From Allonocardiopsis opalescens (GTDB taxonomy: Bacteria; Actinomycetota; Actinomycetes; Streptosporangiales; Streptosporangiaceae): a stretch of DNA of 42,222 bases. The position numbers and the translations under genes are program-made. The stretch covers positions 1 to 42,222 of the forward strand of contig NZ_PVZC01000016.1 of NCBI RefSeq assembly GCF_003002095.1, read 5' to 3'. The first letter of the stretch is position 1; each line of letters starts with the position of its first letter. Positions 20,972-29,405 of the stretch are shown here, piece by piece. The notes below the pieces were generated by a model. It was given only the letters and a program-made list of their open reading frames with translations, was not told the origin of the DNA and searched no databases.

Positions 20972-21430
20972 TTACTCGCCCAGCTCGTCGGCGCGCTTGA
21001 TCAGCTGCGCCTTGCTGAGGGCGCCGGCCTGCTCGGCGTCCAGATCGGTGACCGCGGTGATGTAGGTGATCCAGTCGGCCTTCGGTGCGGCCTGCGGCGG
21101 CCGCGCCGGCGCCTCGCGCGTCGGCGGGGTGGGCGCGGCGCCGGCCGCCGAGGCGATCGCCTGACCGGTCACCTCGTTGGCGGCGATCGCCTCGGGGGTG
21201 ATGGCTCCGGCGGCGATCGCCTCGGCGGTGACCGGCGCCGGCGGTCGGGGATCGGCGGGCGGCTCGGGCGGGTTGTGCTCGGTGACGCCGTGCACGGCGG
21301 GCACCTGGCGCAGCTCGGCGGCCAGCTCGGGATCGGTGACGATGGCGAGCCCGGCCCGGAACCGCACCAGCCGCCCGGAGCTGGTGCGGATCTTGCCCTC
21401 GGGGTGGCGGCGGCATTCGAAGACGGCCAC
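20972..21430 (-). CDS. capsid-associated protein with hexapeptide and SAP-like parts
   Basis: A 152-residue protein in three parts: an N-terminal unit (about 1-45, FECRRHPEGKIRTSSGRLVRF); a Pro/Ala-rich middle with short six-residue repeats (AIAAGAITPEAIAANEVTG); and a C-terminal helical motif (DLDAEQAGALSKAQLIKRAD) like LEM/SAP or Rho-N folds. Located right after the major capsid gene, so possibly a head fibre or decoration protein. GTG start at 21430. Function inferred from position only. Confidence 0.6.
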   Translation of the reverse strand: MAVFECRRHPEGKIRTSSGRLVRFRAGLAIVTDPELAAELRQVPAVHGVTEHNPPEPPADPRPPAPVTAEAIAAGAITPEAIAANEVTGQAIASAAGAAPTPPTREAPARPPQAAPKADWITYITAVTDLDAEQAGALSKAQLIKRADELGE

Positions 21431-21433
21431 GGG

Positions 21434-22657
21434 TCACGCTCCGGCCGGGGCGGTGACGCCCAGGAGCTTGCCGTGGGTCTTCTCGTTGCCGTAGCGCAGC
21501 CCGATCTCGCCGTAGATCTGGGACTTCTCCGAGGCGCCTTCCTTGGCCAGCGGCTCGACGAACAGGAAGCCCCTGCCGGGGATGGGCAGGAACACCGGCG
21601 CGCACTGCTCCAGGCTCACGACCTGCAGCGCGGACGTGGGCATGTGCCGGTTGAGCATCACGTTGAGGGTGCCGAAGTCGGTCTCGATGGTCATGACCCG
21701 CACCCCGCCGACGGTGCGGCTGGACTCCTGGAACCCGGCGTCGGTGATGAAGATCTTCGTCAGGGCCCGCTTGATGGCGGCGTTGCACATCAGGGTGGCG
21801 GTGTCGGACTGCTGGATGCCGCCGGAGGTCCACACGTCCTGCAGGATGTCCAGCACCATGCCCTCGGTGAGGGCGGCCGCGGAGTGCACGTCGGCGCCGC
21901 CGTCGGTGGCGAAGGCGATGGTGGTGCCGCCGGGCTTGGCCGCCAGGGTGAAGGTGTTCGCCGTCGCCCCGGTGACGTAGTAGAGGGTGTTGGTGGCGAG
22001 CACGCCGACCGCGCCGCCGGTCAGGGCGGTGACCACCACGGCGTCGCCGTCGGACAGGCCGTGCGCCGCCAGGGTGAAGGTCTCGTTGTCGGCCTCGATG
22101 GTGGCGGTGCCGATCTCGGTGGACCGGTCGGAGGTGTTGGTCTCGGTGGCGGCCATGATGCCGCGGGTGCGCCGCGCGGTGGCGTTGGTGCCGGGGTTGT
22201 GGAACGTGCCGGTCAGGAAGCTGACCTCGACGTCGCGGGCGATCTGGATGAGCTGCTGGTCGACCTGCCAGTCCAGTTCGTTGAGCACCGGGTTGGCGCC
22301 GGCCAGGCCGACCGCGCCGGGGTGGGCGGAGCCGGTGGAGTGGAACTGCCCGGTCGCGGCCAGCTTGGTGTAGCTGACCTCGACGGCCTCCTGGTGGATC
22401 TCCACCACGTTGGTGACGTTGAACCGCACCCGCGCCTCGGCGGTGGGGGCGGCCGCGCCCTCCACCCGCTGCCGGGCGGCGTCGGGGGAGCGCAGGTCAT
22501 AGCCCTGCCACTGGAACAGGATGCCGTCGGCGATCTCGCCGCCGGTCAGCCCGCCGATCGCGGACAGGAACGGGGTGTCGGTGGGGGTGACGGCGAACAG
22601 CTCGCCGACGAAGTTCGGCAGGTCAAAGGTGTTGCCCATGCCGGTGATGCCAGGCAT
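21434..22657 (-). CDS. major capsid protein, HK97 fold (DUF5309/SU10-like)
   Basis: A 407-residue protein that forms the icosahedral shell. The N-terminus (NFVGELFAVTPTDTPFLSAIGG), the EVSYTKLAATGQ strand, the long spine helix (NELDWQVDQQLIQIARDVE) and the C-terminal SLEQCAPVFLPIPGRGFLFVEPL followed by KSQIYGEIGLRYGNEKTHGKL match the SU10/DUF5309 type. Residues about 185-258 are an inserted beta domain (FTLAAHGLSDGDAVVVT, then NTLYYV). ATG at 22657 with AGGAGG upstream. Scaffold gene lies directly before. Confidence 0.92.
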   Translation of the reverse strand: MPGITGMGNTFDLPNFVGELFAVTPTDTPFLSAIGGLTGGEIADGILFQWQGYDLRSPDAARQRVEGAAAPTAEARVRFNVTNVVEIHQEAVEVSYTKLAATGQFHSTGSAHPGAVGLAGANPVLNELDWQVDQQLIQIARDVEVSFLTGTFHNPGTNATARRTRGIMAATETNTSDRSTEIGTATIEADNETFTLAAHGLSDGDAVVVTALTGGAVGVLATNTLYYVTGATANTFTLAAKPGGTTIAFATDGGADVHSAAALTEGMVLDILQDVWTSGGIQQSDTATLMCNAAIKRALTKIFITDAGFQESSRTVGGVRVMTIETDFGTLNVMLNRHMPTSALQVVSLEQCAPVFLPIPGRGFLFVEPLAKEGASEKSQIYGEIGLRYGNEKTHGKLLGVTAPAGA

Positions 22658-22702
22658 TCGGTGCCTCCTGGTGGTGACGGGGCAGGCACGCGCCTGCCGC
22701 TG

Positions 22703-23464
22703 CTACTTGGTGGTGTTGAGCTGGTTGGCGAGCTTGAGCCGCCGCGCGGTCTTCCAGTCGCCGGCCTTCTCCGCGTCGCGGATCTGGTCGGCCAGCGTCG
22801 CGGCCCGGCCGCGCTTGCCGCCGTCGCCCCCGCCCGCGAAGCGGCGCCCCGTTCCGCCGGCGGCGGCGAGGTAGGGCTTCTTCTTCAGCAGGTCCTCGAT
22901 CGCGTCGGCGATCTCGCCGGCGTCGACCGCGCCGTCGTCGTCGACCTCGAACGCGGTGAGGTCCAGGAACTGGTAGGCGTCGGCCGGATCGGCGAGCTTC
23001 CCGGCCGCCGCGGCCTTGACCTCGGCACGGACGATCCGGGCGTTGGCCTTGGCCGTTGCGGCCTTCTCCGCCTCGGAGCGAATGACCTCGGGGTCGTTCT
23101 CCTTGCCTTGGGCCTTGAGCGCGGCCAGCTCCTGCTCGGCCTTGCGGGCCCGCTCGGCCAACGCCTTGCGCTTGGCCTTCTCCGCCTCCAGGGCCTTGCG
23201 CCCCGGGGCGCCAAGCGGCTCGTCGCCGCCGTCACCCTGGCCCTCGCCGCCGTCGCCTGGGCCGTCGGGGTCCGCGCCGTCGGGGTCCGCGCCCTGGCCC
23301 TCGCCGCCGTCGTCCGCGCCCGTGTTGCCGCCGTCGCTGGGGGCGCCGTCGCCCTCGCCCGAGCCGCCGAGGATCGGCCAGATGGGCCGCCCGTCGCGGC
23401 GCCACCCGAGCGCGGCCAGGCCGGTGATGGGGTGGACAGGCAGGTCGGTGTCGTGATCGGTCAT
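22703..23464 (-). CDS. capsid scaffolding protein
   Basis: A 253-residue, highly charged protein. Residues about 30-80 are a Gly/Asp/Glu-rich linker; about 88-150 a Lys/Ala/Glu coiled coil (KALEAEKAKRKALAERARKA); the C-terminus is a small basic helix pair (DAEKAGDWKTARRLKLANQ) like the capsid-binding end of scaffolds. Its place between the MuF-like protein and the major capsid gene is standard. ATG start at 23464 with GGGAGAA upstream. Confidence 0.85.
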   Translation of the reverse strand: MTDHDTDLPVHPITGLAALGWRRDGRPIWPILGGSGEGDGAPSDGGNTGADDGGEGQGADPDGADPDGPGDGGEGQGDGGDEPLGAPGRKALEAEKAKRKALAERARKAEQELAALKAQGKENDPEVIRSEAEKAATAKANARIVRAEVKAAAAGKLADPADAYQFLDLTAFEVDDDGAVDAGEIADAIEDLLKKKPYLAAAGGTGRRFAGGGDGGKRGRAATLADQIRDAEKAGDWKTARRLKLANQLNTTK

Positions 23465-23514
23465 CGTGTTCTCCCGTTGCGGGTGGTGGCGGCCGCCGTT
23501 GCGGCGGCCGACGT

Positions 23515-24465
23515 CTAGGTGAGGTAGCCGAACCGGCGCAGCAGCCGGATCGCCTCGGCGTGGTCGCCGCGCGCATCAGCGATCAGCTGCTCGGCGGTGG
23601 GGCGCGGCACGGTCGACATCCGGTACTGGTAGCCGGGCACGCGCCGCAGCTGGCCGAGGATGCGCCCGGACAGGCCCCGCGCGCTGGTGCCCTCGGTGGT
23701 GAACTCCCGCCCGCCCGCGACGGTGAGGCCGCGGCGGGCGTTGACGACCTGGGCGATGTCGGCACCGGCGCGGATCGCGGCCGCGGCCGCCGCACCGAAC
23801 CGCCGGTCCTGCTGCTCGCGGGCCATCTGCTCGAACAACTCGCGCGGCGAGTCGGGCGCGTCATCGACGCCGGGGCGCAGCGGCACCAGGGCGCAGTCGC
23901 AGTTGGGGTGCCGCTCGAAGCCGGTCGACCAAGGGTAGGTCTGGCCAGCGAGGATGATGCAGCGCGCACAAGCGGGCAGCTGCACCACGCGGGTGTAGGC
24001 GACCACGCCGGGCCGGGCCGCCAGCCCGATGAGGTCGGCGACGCGGGCGGCGTCGGCGACCTGGGTGCGCACGATCATGTCCAGCAGCGCCAGCCCCAGC
24101 GCCATCGCGTCGGCCAGCGGCCGACCGGCGGCCAGGTAGGCCAGGGCGGCGGCCGCGGGCTGCATCAGCAGGGTGGCCAGGTCCCGGCCGTCGGAGGCGA
24201 CGCCGGCCAGGGCGGCCGGCACCGGGGCGGCGGCCGGCGGGGCGGCGCCGCCGAGCAGCCGCGCCAGGTAGGGGTCCGACAGCTGCGCGGCGGCGTACTG
24301 GCCGGACGTCAGCATCGCCAGCACACCGGGCAACCGGGCGGCCCAGTCGCCGCGGATCTCGGTGGTGTCGACCTCGCGCCAGGCCGCCCCTGCGCGCGTC
24401 GCGGCGGCGGCGGCCAGCCGGGCCTGGGCGGCGCGGTGCTCGGTGGCCTCAGCCGGGACCGTCAC
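23515..24465 (-). CDS. MuF-like minor capsid protein
   Basis: A 316-residue protein of the phage Mu gpF-like minor head family. The zinc-binding motif is visible at about residues 166-192 (CARC, then HPNCDC). Helices rich in Ala fill the N-terminal half; the C-terminus after about 200 is extended and basic. These proteins sit near the portal inside the head. GTG start at 24465 overlaps the portal stop as GTGA, so the two are co-translated. No fused toxin or protease domain is seen. Confidence 0.85.
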   Translation of the reverse strand: MTVPAEATEHRAAQARLAAAAATRAGAAWREVDTTEIRGDWAARLPGVLAMLTSGQYAAAQLSDPYLARLLGGAAPPAAAPVPAALAGVASDGRDLATLLMQPAAAALAYLAAGRPLADAMALGLALLDMIVRTQVADAARVADLIGLAARPGVVAYTRVVQLPACARCIILAGQTYPWSTGFERHPNCDCALVPLRPGVDDAPDSPRELFEQMAREQQDRRFGAAAAAAIRAGADIAQVVNARRGLTVAGGREFTTEGTSARGLSGRILGQLRRVPGYQYRMSTVPRPTAEQLIADARGDHAEAIRLLRRFGYLT

Positions 24466-26012
24466 GGCGCGCCCACCCCGCCGGCGCCCTCATCGGCGAA
24501 GGGGTCGACGCCGAAGGGCAGCGGCAGCGTGCCGGCCCCCGCAGCGGGCTGGGTGCGGCCGATCTCGGCCGAGATCGCGCCGATCGGGTCCAGCCGCGCC
24601 TCGGCCTCGCGCATCGCCAGCACCCGCTCGACCTCGGGCGGCTCCAGGCCGTACTGCTCGGCCAGCCACGCGAACGGGAACCCCATCTGCCGCAGCTTGA
24701 GCAAGGCGTCGACCTTCTGCGACAGGGCGCGGAACTGGGTGTCGGCCCACATCACCGTGCCAGCGCGCGCCGCGGCCGCCCGGTCCTCGTCGCCGGCGGC
24801 CTGGGCGGTCAGCGCGTAGATCTCGCGGATGGAGGGGTCGGCGTAGACGATCCGCTCGTTGGTCTTGCTGACGAGCCCCGTTTCGGCCGCCGTCAGGGCC
24901 TCGGCCGCCAGATTGGCCACCCGGCCGATGAGGTAGTGGGGCGGCGTGCGCGACTGGGCGGCGATGTGCTCCACCGCCCGCTCGATCACCGCGCTGAACA
25001 CGTCCAGCCGGGCCGCACTCCATTCGGAGGTCGAGGCGTTGGGGTCGGGGACCCACAGGATGCGCTCGCGGACCAGCGTGTCCAGGTCCAGGGGCCGCTC
25101 GCCGACCTGCTGCCCGGTGGCGTCCAGGATCGGGATCTTGGGCATATCGGCGCCGGTGACCACCCGCTGCGGCAGCGTGGCGTAGTCCAACCCGTTCATC
25201 AGGTACGCCCAGACCAGATTGGTGGCGTCCTGCATCGCGATGACGCCGTCGATGTCGGAGATCGGCGCGTCGTCGAGCAGGGTCTGGTTGCGCAGCTCCA
25301 CCAGCGGCACCGCGCCCATCGGGTTGGGCAGCGGCCAGGCGTCGTCTCCGGCCGGGTGGCGGGGCTCCCAGCCGCCCGAGGGCAGCACCGCGGCGCTCGG
25401 CTCCTGGTGGACGTAGGCGCCCGCCCCCTTGCGCTGCCACTTCCACAGGTACTCAGGGGTGTAGAGGGTCGCGAACTCGTGGCCCTCCCACTCGTCGCGC
25501 CACAGCTTCAGCCCCGCGCGGGCTTGGCCGGTCTCGGCGTCGTAGCCCACGATGGCCTGGTCGGGGCGCTCCCAGGTGATGCGCGGCGTCGACTCATCAT
25601 CCGGGTTCCCCCACACCAGCGCGAAGCTGCGGGCCGCGGCCAGCAGCACGGCGAAGGCTTCGCTGCTGCCGCGCTCGGCGCCGTTGACCCGCCACACCCG
25701 CGCCAGCTCAGCGTCAGGGCGCTGCTCGGACCCGAGCCGGATGCCGAGCACGTTCATCCGCTCCGCCGGCGAGGACACCACCGGGGCGCACCAGTTGTCG
25801 GAGAAGCCGGCGAACCGGCTGCCGAAGTAGCCGGCGAACTCCTCCGACGCGAAATGCAGCGGGTGGGCGCCCCGGAAGTAGTCCAGCCTGCGCGCGATCA
25901 CCGGCTGCCGGTTGCGCAGCTCGGCGGCCAGCCGCCCCATCACCTCCAGCGCGGCGGCCGCCTCGGTGCTCATCTGCCCGCCCGGCGCGGCCGGCTCGGC
26001 CTCATCGGCCAC
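24462..26012 (-). CDS. portal protein (SPP1 gp6-like)
   Basis: A 516-residue protein forming the dodecameric DNA gate at one capsid vertex. Typical features: N-terminal LRNRQPVIARRLDYFRGAHPLHF, the NWCAPVVSSPAERMNVLG segment, a middle beta part with the wing, and the stem/crown region after about residue 330 (RTPPHYLIGRVANLAAEALTA). GTG start at 26012 with GGAGGTGA directly upstream, overlapping the end of the terminase gene; longer in-frame starts lie inside the terminase gene. Confidence 0.92.
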   Translation of the reverse strand: MADEAEPAAPGGQMSTEAAAALEVMGRLAAELRNRQPVIARRLDYFRGAHPLHFASEEFAGYFGSRFAGFSDNWCAPVVSSPAERMNVLGIRLGSEQRPDAELARVWRVNGAERGSSEAFAVLLAAARSFALVWGNPDDESTPRITWERPDQAIVGYDAETGQARAGLKLWRDEWEGHEFATLYTPEYLWKWQRKGAGAYVHQEPSAAVLPSGGWEPRHPAGDDAWPLPNPMGAVPLVELRNQTLLDDAPISDIDGVIAMQDATNLVWAYLMNGLDYATLPQRVVTGADMPKIPILDATGQQVGERPLDLDTLVRERILWVPDPNASTSEWSAARLDVFSAVIERAVEHIAAQSRTPPHYLIGRVANLAAEALTAAETGLVSKTNERIVYADPSIREIYALTAQAAGDEDRAAAARAGTVMWADTQFRALSQKVDALLKLRQMGFPFAWLAEQYGLEPPEVERVLAMREAEARLDPIGAISAEIGRTQPAAGAGTLPLPFGVDPFADEGAGGVGAP

Positions 26013-26016
26013 AGGA

Positions 26017-27672
26017 TCACCTCCGGCGCGTCGAGGACGCGGTGTAGATATAGGCGCCGCGCTTTTTGGCCAGGCCGGCGGCGATGACGTCCCCCAGCGC
26101 CTCGTGCGCCAGGATCGAGGGGATGACGGCGTCGATCTTCTGCGTCGGGCTGGCCTTGCGCAGCACGTAGCGGTCACCGGGGCGGGCCGCGGCACGAGCG
26201 TTGGCGATGTGGTCGGCGGTGATCTCACACCCGTCATGGGCGAAGGTGGCATCCTTCTTGGTGACGTCGGTGCGCAGCCGCTCGCAGGCGGCGTGCATCT
26301 GGACGATGCGGCGGGTGTGCCAGCGGATCACCCGCTCCTCGCCGTAGAGGTCGACCCAGTCGTCGACCTCGGTCTCCCAGTACGGAGGGTCCGCGTACAG
26401 CCGCACCACGTCGAAGCGGCGCATCACCTCGTCCATGCCCGCGCGCACCTCCGCACGCGGCACCTGCCCGCCGAAGTCGGCCGGGTTCCAGACCGCCGGC
26501 TGCCGGTCGGGGCCCACCAGCGGCGTGAACTGGAAGCCGTCCATGGTCTCGCAGCGGATCGCCGTCCAGTCATCGACGTCGGACCCGTCGAACCCGGCCA
26601 CGATGCGGGTCCGGTCCGGCACCGCGCGGGGCGCGGCCCGCCGCTCCCAGGCCGCCGGGTCCAGCCACGAGCTGGTGCCGGCCACGCACCGGTTGCCGAA
26701 GAACCGCTCGGCCTGGGCGGGGTCCTTCTCCATCAGCTCGGCGGCCTCGGCCTCGATGGCGTCCAGGTCCACGTGGTCGCTGCCCGCGTAGACGTAGGCA
26801 TGGATGCGGCGGCGCTGCCGCTTGTCTCGGTAGGACCAGGTCTTGGGGGCCTGGGGGTGGTAGCGGAAGATGTCCTTGGCCTTGGACTCCGAGGTGCGCC
26901 GGGCGGTGGAGTCCTCGCCGGGGTCCCAGGCGTTGGTGGTCTCGATCGCCCGGCCGCCCATGCCCGCCAGGCCGCGGCGCTGCGCCTCGGCGACCGAGGT
27001 CATCCTGTTCGCCGGGGTGTAGATCCCGGTCTCGTCCTGCAGCGCGAACACGATCGGGTTGCCCAGCCGGCTGCGCGCCGAGGAGGTGACGACGTCGATG
27101 CGGCCGCCGCCGGACCCGGTGCGGATGCGGGTGAACTCCTCGCCCACCGTCAGCACGTCGGCCAGCGGCCCGGCGGCCACCGTCGCCTTCAGGTGCCCGT
27201 AGACGTTCGTCTCGACTTGGTCGCTGCTCACGCCCAGCAGCTGGATCAGCGGGTCGTGCCAGGGGCGGCCCATCGGCTCTCCTGCCTCATAGCGGTACCA
27301 CCACCCGCACTCGCACCCGTGGTCGGCGCACCGGTAGACCTCACCGCCGACCGCCCACCCGGCGAAGACCACCGGGCCCACCGCCTCGGCCAGCGAGATG
27401 AACGCCGACCACGGCCCTTTGCCGGTCTTCTGCGGCGCCACCACCAGGGAGCGCCGGCAGTGGAACGCGGTCGCCAGCTGCCCGACCACCGCAGTCGGCC
27501 GAACCCGGTAGTGGCTGACCGTGCACCACAGCTGCCACCGGTACAGCTCCAGGTCCTCACCGGCGCGGAACCCGCCGGGCACCGGGCAGTGCGCCTCGAT
27601 CCACTCCGGCACGATCCACAGCGTCGGGAAGTCGACGACGAACTCGGCGGAGGCGTCAGCCGCCTTCGCCAT
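26017..27672 (-). CDS. terL: terminase large subunit
   Basis: A 551-residue packaging motor. ATPase: Walker A-like VVAPQKTGKG at about 76-85 and Walker B IVFALQDETG at about 205-214. RNase H-like nuclease: first Asp in VAGFDGSDVDDW near 357-368 and second in RLYADPPYWETEVDDW near 422-437. It cuts the concatemer and pumps DNA into the head. ATG start at 27672 overlaps the small subunit gene by 17 bases. Confidence 0.95.
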   Translation of the reverse strand: MAKAADASAEFVVDFPTLWIVPEWIEAHCPVPGGFRAGEDLELYRWQLWCTVSHYRVRPTAVVGQLATAFHCRRSLVVAPQKTGKGPWSAFISLAEAVGPVVFAGWAVGGEVYRCADHGCECGWWYRYEAGEPMGRPWHDPLIQLLGVSSDQVETNVYGHLKATVAAGPLADVLTVGEEFTRIRTGSGGGRIDVVTSSARSRLGNPIVFALQDETGIYTPANRMTSVAEAQRRGLAGMGGRAIETTNAWDPGEDSTARRTSESKAKDIFRYHPQAPKTWSYRDKRQRRRIHAYVYAGSDHVDLDAIEAEAAELMEKDPAQAERFFGNRCVAGTSSWLDPAAWERRAAPRAVPDRTRIVAGFDGSDVDDWTAIRCETMDGFQFTPLVGPDRQPAVWNPADFGGQVPRAEVRAGMDEVMRRFDVVRLYADPPYWETEVDDWVDLYGEERVIRWHTRRIVQMHAACERLRTDVTKKDATFAHDGCEITADHIANARAAARPGDRYVLRKASPTQKIDAVIPSILAHEALGDVIAAGLAKKRGAYIYTASSTRRR

Positions 27673-28138
27673 CGCGCACGACCCTCATCCGGTCGCGCAC
27701 CGACCGCCGCATCGGCACGATCGGCGCCGGCGCGGACTCGTCCGACTCGATGGCGGCCGCCGCCGGGGCGATCTTCCACCGGTTGCGCAGCATCCCCTGC
27801 ACCGACAGCCCCAGGCTGTCGAGGTACTGGCGCACGACCTTCTGCAGCTCCACGCTCGCACGCGGCAGTTCGGCCTCGGCGAGCTTGCGGACGAACATCG
27901 CCACCTCGTAGCGCTGGTCCAGCCGCTCCCACATCACAGCCTGCGGACGCGACCACAGGTCGAGCCACAGGTCCCACTCCCGCGGCTGCAGGTCGATCAG
28001 CGGCCACTCCGGCGGATCACCCGCCCGCCCCTCGGCGGGCAGCGTCACCCACCCTGCCTTGTCGTCCTTGCGGTTACGCCGCAGCGCGTTGGGGTCCGGT
28101 GCCGGACCCGACACCACGCGGGCACCTCCACGAGACAT
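27656..28138 (-). CDS. terS: terminase small subunit
   Basis: A 160-residue protein immediately upstream of terL. The start at 28138 (MSRGGARVVSG) has a GAGGCGAGGG site; an in-frame GTG at 28171 is possible. The core (REWDLWLDLWSRPQAVMWERL, then YEVAMFVRKLAEAELPRAS) is helical, followed by a segment LQKVVRQYLDSLGLSVQGMLRNRWKI typical of small terminase subunits of actinophages. It should recognise the packaging site, perhaps the repeats just upstream. Confidence 0.82.
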   Translation of the reverse strand: MSRGGARVVSGPAPDPNALRRNRKDDKAGWVTLPAEGRAGDPPEWPLIDLQPREWDLWLDLWSRPQAVMWERLDQRYEVAMFVRKLAEAELPRASVELQKVVRQYLDSLGLSVQGMLRNRWKIAPAAAAIESDESAPAPIVPMRRSVRDRMRVVRDGEGG

Positions 28139-28175
28139 CGGCCCTCGCCTCCTCGCCGCGTTGCGCGGCACCGGT

Positions 28176-28198
28176 CGCCGTCACGTTGCGTGACGGCG
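28176..28198. repeat. 10-bp hairpin upstream of terS
   Basis: CGCCGTCACG (28176-28185), TTG, then the exact complement (28189-28198). It lies 40 bases before the terS start and could be an operator, a processing site in the long late transcript, or part of the packaging site. Confidence 0.5.
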
Positions 28199-28252
28199 GG
28201 GACCTTTTGAACTTGACGGACTTCTCGGAGCCCTCCCCGGCGTTCCCCTATA

Positions 28253-28359
28253 AGCCCAGGTCAGGGGTATACCCCCAGGTCGGGGGCTCGTGATGCCCGC
28301 TCCGTGTCCGCGCAGGTCAGCGGCTTGCATTGCGCAGCGCTATCCACGCAGGTCAGCGG
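28253..28359. repeat. CAGGTC repeats beside terS (packaging or late-control site)
   Basis: CAGGTC occurs at 28257, 28276, 28313 and 28349. The last two belong to a 13-bp direct repeat CGCAGGTCAGCGG (28311-28323, 28347-28359) with a 36-bp period. A 12-bp palindrome GGGGTATACCCC is at 28264-28275. The 11-mer AGCCCAGGTCA (28253-28263) also occurs at 5199-5209. The 214-bp gap between the HNH and terS genes is otherwise empty. Confidence 0.5.
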
Positions 28360-28727
28360 GGTTCGCGGTCGTTCCATCCGCCGGGCTGCTCACGTGCGGT
28401 CTTGCGGCTGTGGTGGCTCTTGGTCATGCCGACCAGATTGCTCCAGTCGTGCCCACGCGGCCCGAGCGGCCCGAGCCCGTCCTTGTGGTCCACCTCGGTG
28501 GCGCGCGGCCGCAGCAGTTCGGGAAACCGCGCGCACTCCTCACACCCGCAGTAGGGATTCGCCATCAGGTAGGCCGCACGCGTGCGCTGCCAGGCGCGGT
28601 CATAGCCCTTCGCGCTGGCGCTCGGCCGTGACGCCGCCGCCTTCGCCACGCAGTCCGCACAGCGCCCCGCCTTGGTCAGGCGCGGGCACCCAGGAGTGGG
28701 GCACACCTGCAGGGCCCGGCGCGCCAT
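28353..28727 (-). CDS. HNH endonuclease
   Basis: A 124-residue nuclease. An N-terminal Cys cluster (CPTPGCPRLTKAGRCADC) forms a zinc ribbon, followed by the HNH core: two Cys in CGCEEC, the catalytic EVDHK, Asn in WSNLVGM and His in KSHHSRKT. In HK97-type phages an HNH protein next to the terminase is needed for cos cleavage; its position just before terS suggests that role. ATG start at 28727 overlaps the upstream stop as TGATG. Confidence 0.9.
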   Translation of the reverse strand: MARRALQVCPTPGCPRLTKAGRCADCVAKAAASRPSASAKGYDRAWQRTRAAYLMANPYCGCEECARFPELLRPRATEVDHKDGLGPLGPRGHDWSNLVGMTKSHHSRKTAREQPGGWNDREPR

Positions 28728-28918
28728 CAGCGGCCGACGCGGCCGATCAGCCACCGCGCCGGAGCGGCGAGCGCCGCCCATGCAGCGATGACGATCCGCG
28801 CACCGATGGACCGCTCATCGGCCGGGCGGTGCTCCTCACCGTGCATCCACGCCGCATAGGCGAACGCCAGCACGCCCGTGAACACCACGGCGGCGGCAAC
28901 GACGGTGAGGTCGGACAT
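28727..28918 (-). CDS. small two-helix membrane protein
   Basis: A 63-residue protein with hydrophobic helices at about 5-24 and 43-60 joined by a charged loop (HGEEHRPADERS). ATG at 28918. Function unknown; its size and topology would also fit a holin-like or exclusion protein, but it is far from the lysis cassette. Confidence 0.6.
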   Translation of the reverse strand: MSDLTVVAAAVVFTGVLAFAYAAWMHGEEHRPADERSIGARIVIAAWAALAAPARWLIGRVGR

Positions 28919-28986
28919 GCTCGCTCCTCGGACTCGGCGGGCGCGCGCCCGTGCCGTCTCTTCCTACCAGGGGGATTCAGGGACCG

Positions 28987-29052
28987 CCGCCGTTCCGGAT
29001 TCGAACCGGTACTGGCCAGCGTCGCGCGGCAGCCTCCGCGTGCCGACGGCGT
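28987..29052 (-). other. tRNA-like remnant (acceptor and T arm only)
   Basis: The - strand carries CCGGTTCGAATCCGG (29009-28995), a canonical T-arm with a GGTTCGAATCC loop. An acceptor-like pair, ACGCCGT (29052-29046) with ACGGCGG (28993-28987), pairs over 6 of 7 positions. The space between is about six bases too short and no anticodon arm can be folded, so it is not a working tRNA. It may be a decayed phage tRNA or a captured tRNA 3' end. Confidence 0.35.
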
Positions 29053-29070
29053 CCCCGCCTATGGGGGTCC

Positions 29071-29259
29071 TCAGCGGACCGGGGTGTGCCACTGGTGGGC
29101 GCTCAGCGCGTCGGCCCACACCACGGTGCCGGTGTCGGTGCCGCACGGGCACCAGGCCCGGCCGGTGCCGGCGGGCTCGATGACGCGCCAACCGTCGACC
29201 GGCGCCAGCTCGCGGACGTCGCGCTGCAGCGTCGGCGCGCAGCTGCTCACCAGCGTCAC
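29071..29259 (-). CDS. small Cys-containing protein
   Basis: A 62-residue protein from GTG 29259 (VTLVSSCAPTLQRDVREL), overlapping the upstream stop as GTGA. The C-terminal half has a WCPCGTDTGTVVW motif and ends HQWHTPVR; with the Cys and His residues it might bind zinc. Unknown function. Confidence 0.5.
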   Translation of the reverse strand: MTLVSSCAPTLQRDVRELAPVDGWRVIEPAGTGRAWCPCGTDTGTVVWADALSAHQWHTPVR

Positions 29260-29405
29260 ACCCTCTCGATCTCGGCCAGGGCCGACGCCAGCGCGATCCA
29301 GCCCTCGGCGATGCGGACCTTGCTGTCCACCATGGCGGGGTTGGGCTCCATGTCGGCCCGCTCCAGCACCTCTGCCGCCTTCTCCGCGGCCTGTCCAGCG
29401 GTCAC
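29256..29405 (-). CDS. 49-aa helical protein
   Basis: Start at GTG 29405 (VTAGQAAEKAAEVLERADM), which overlaps the upstream stop as GTGA; the longer frame to 29534 is a shadow of the neighbouring gene. Predicted as two amphipathic helices. Function unknown; kept because it fits the unbroken overlap chain of the operon. Confidence 0.5.
   Translation of the reverse strand: MTAGQAAEKAAEVLERADMEPNPAMVDSKVRIAEGWIALASALAEIERV

Noticed and set aside
28987-29052. Functional tRNA gene
   Set aside because: The T-arm is perfect but the segment between acceptor and T-arm is too short and no anticodon stem-loop can be folded.
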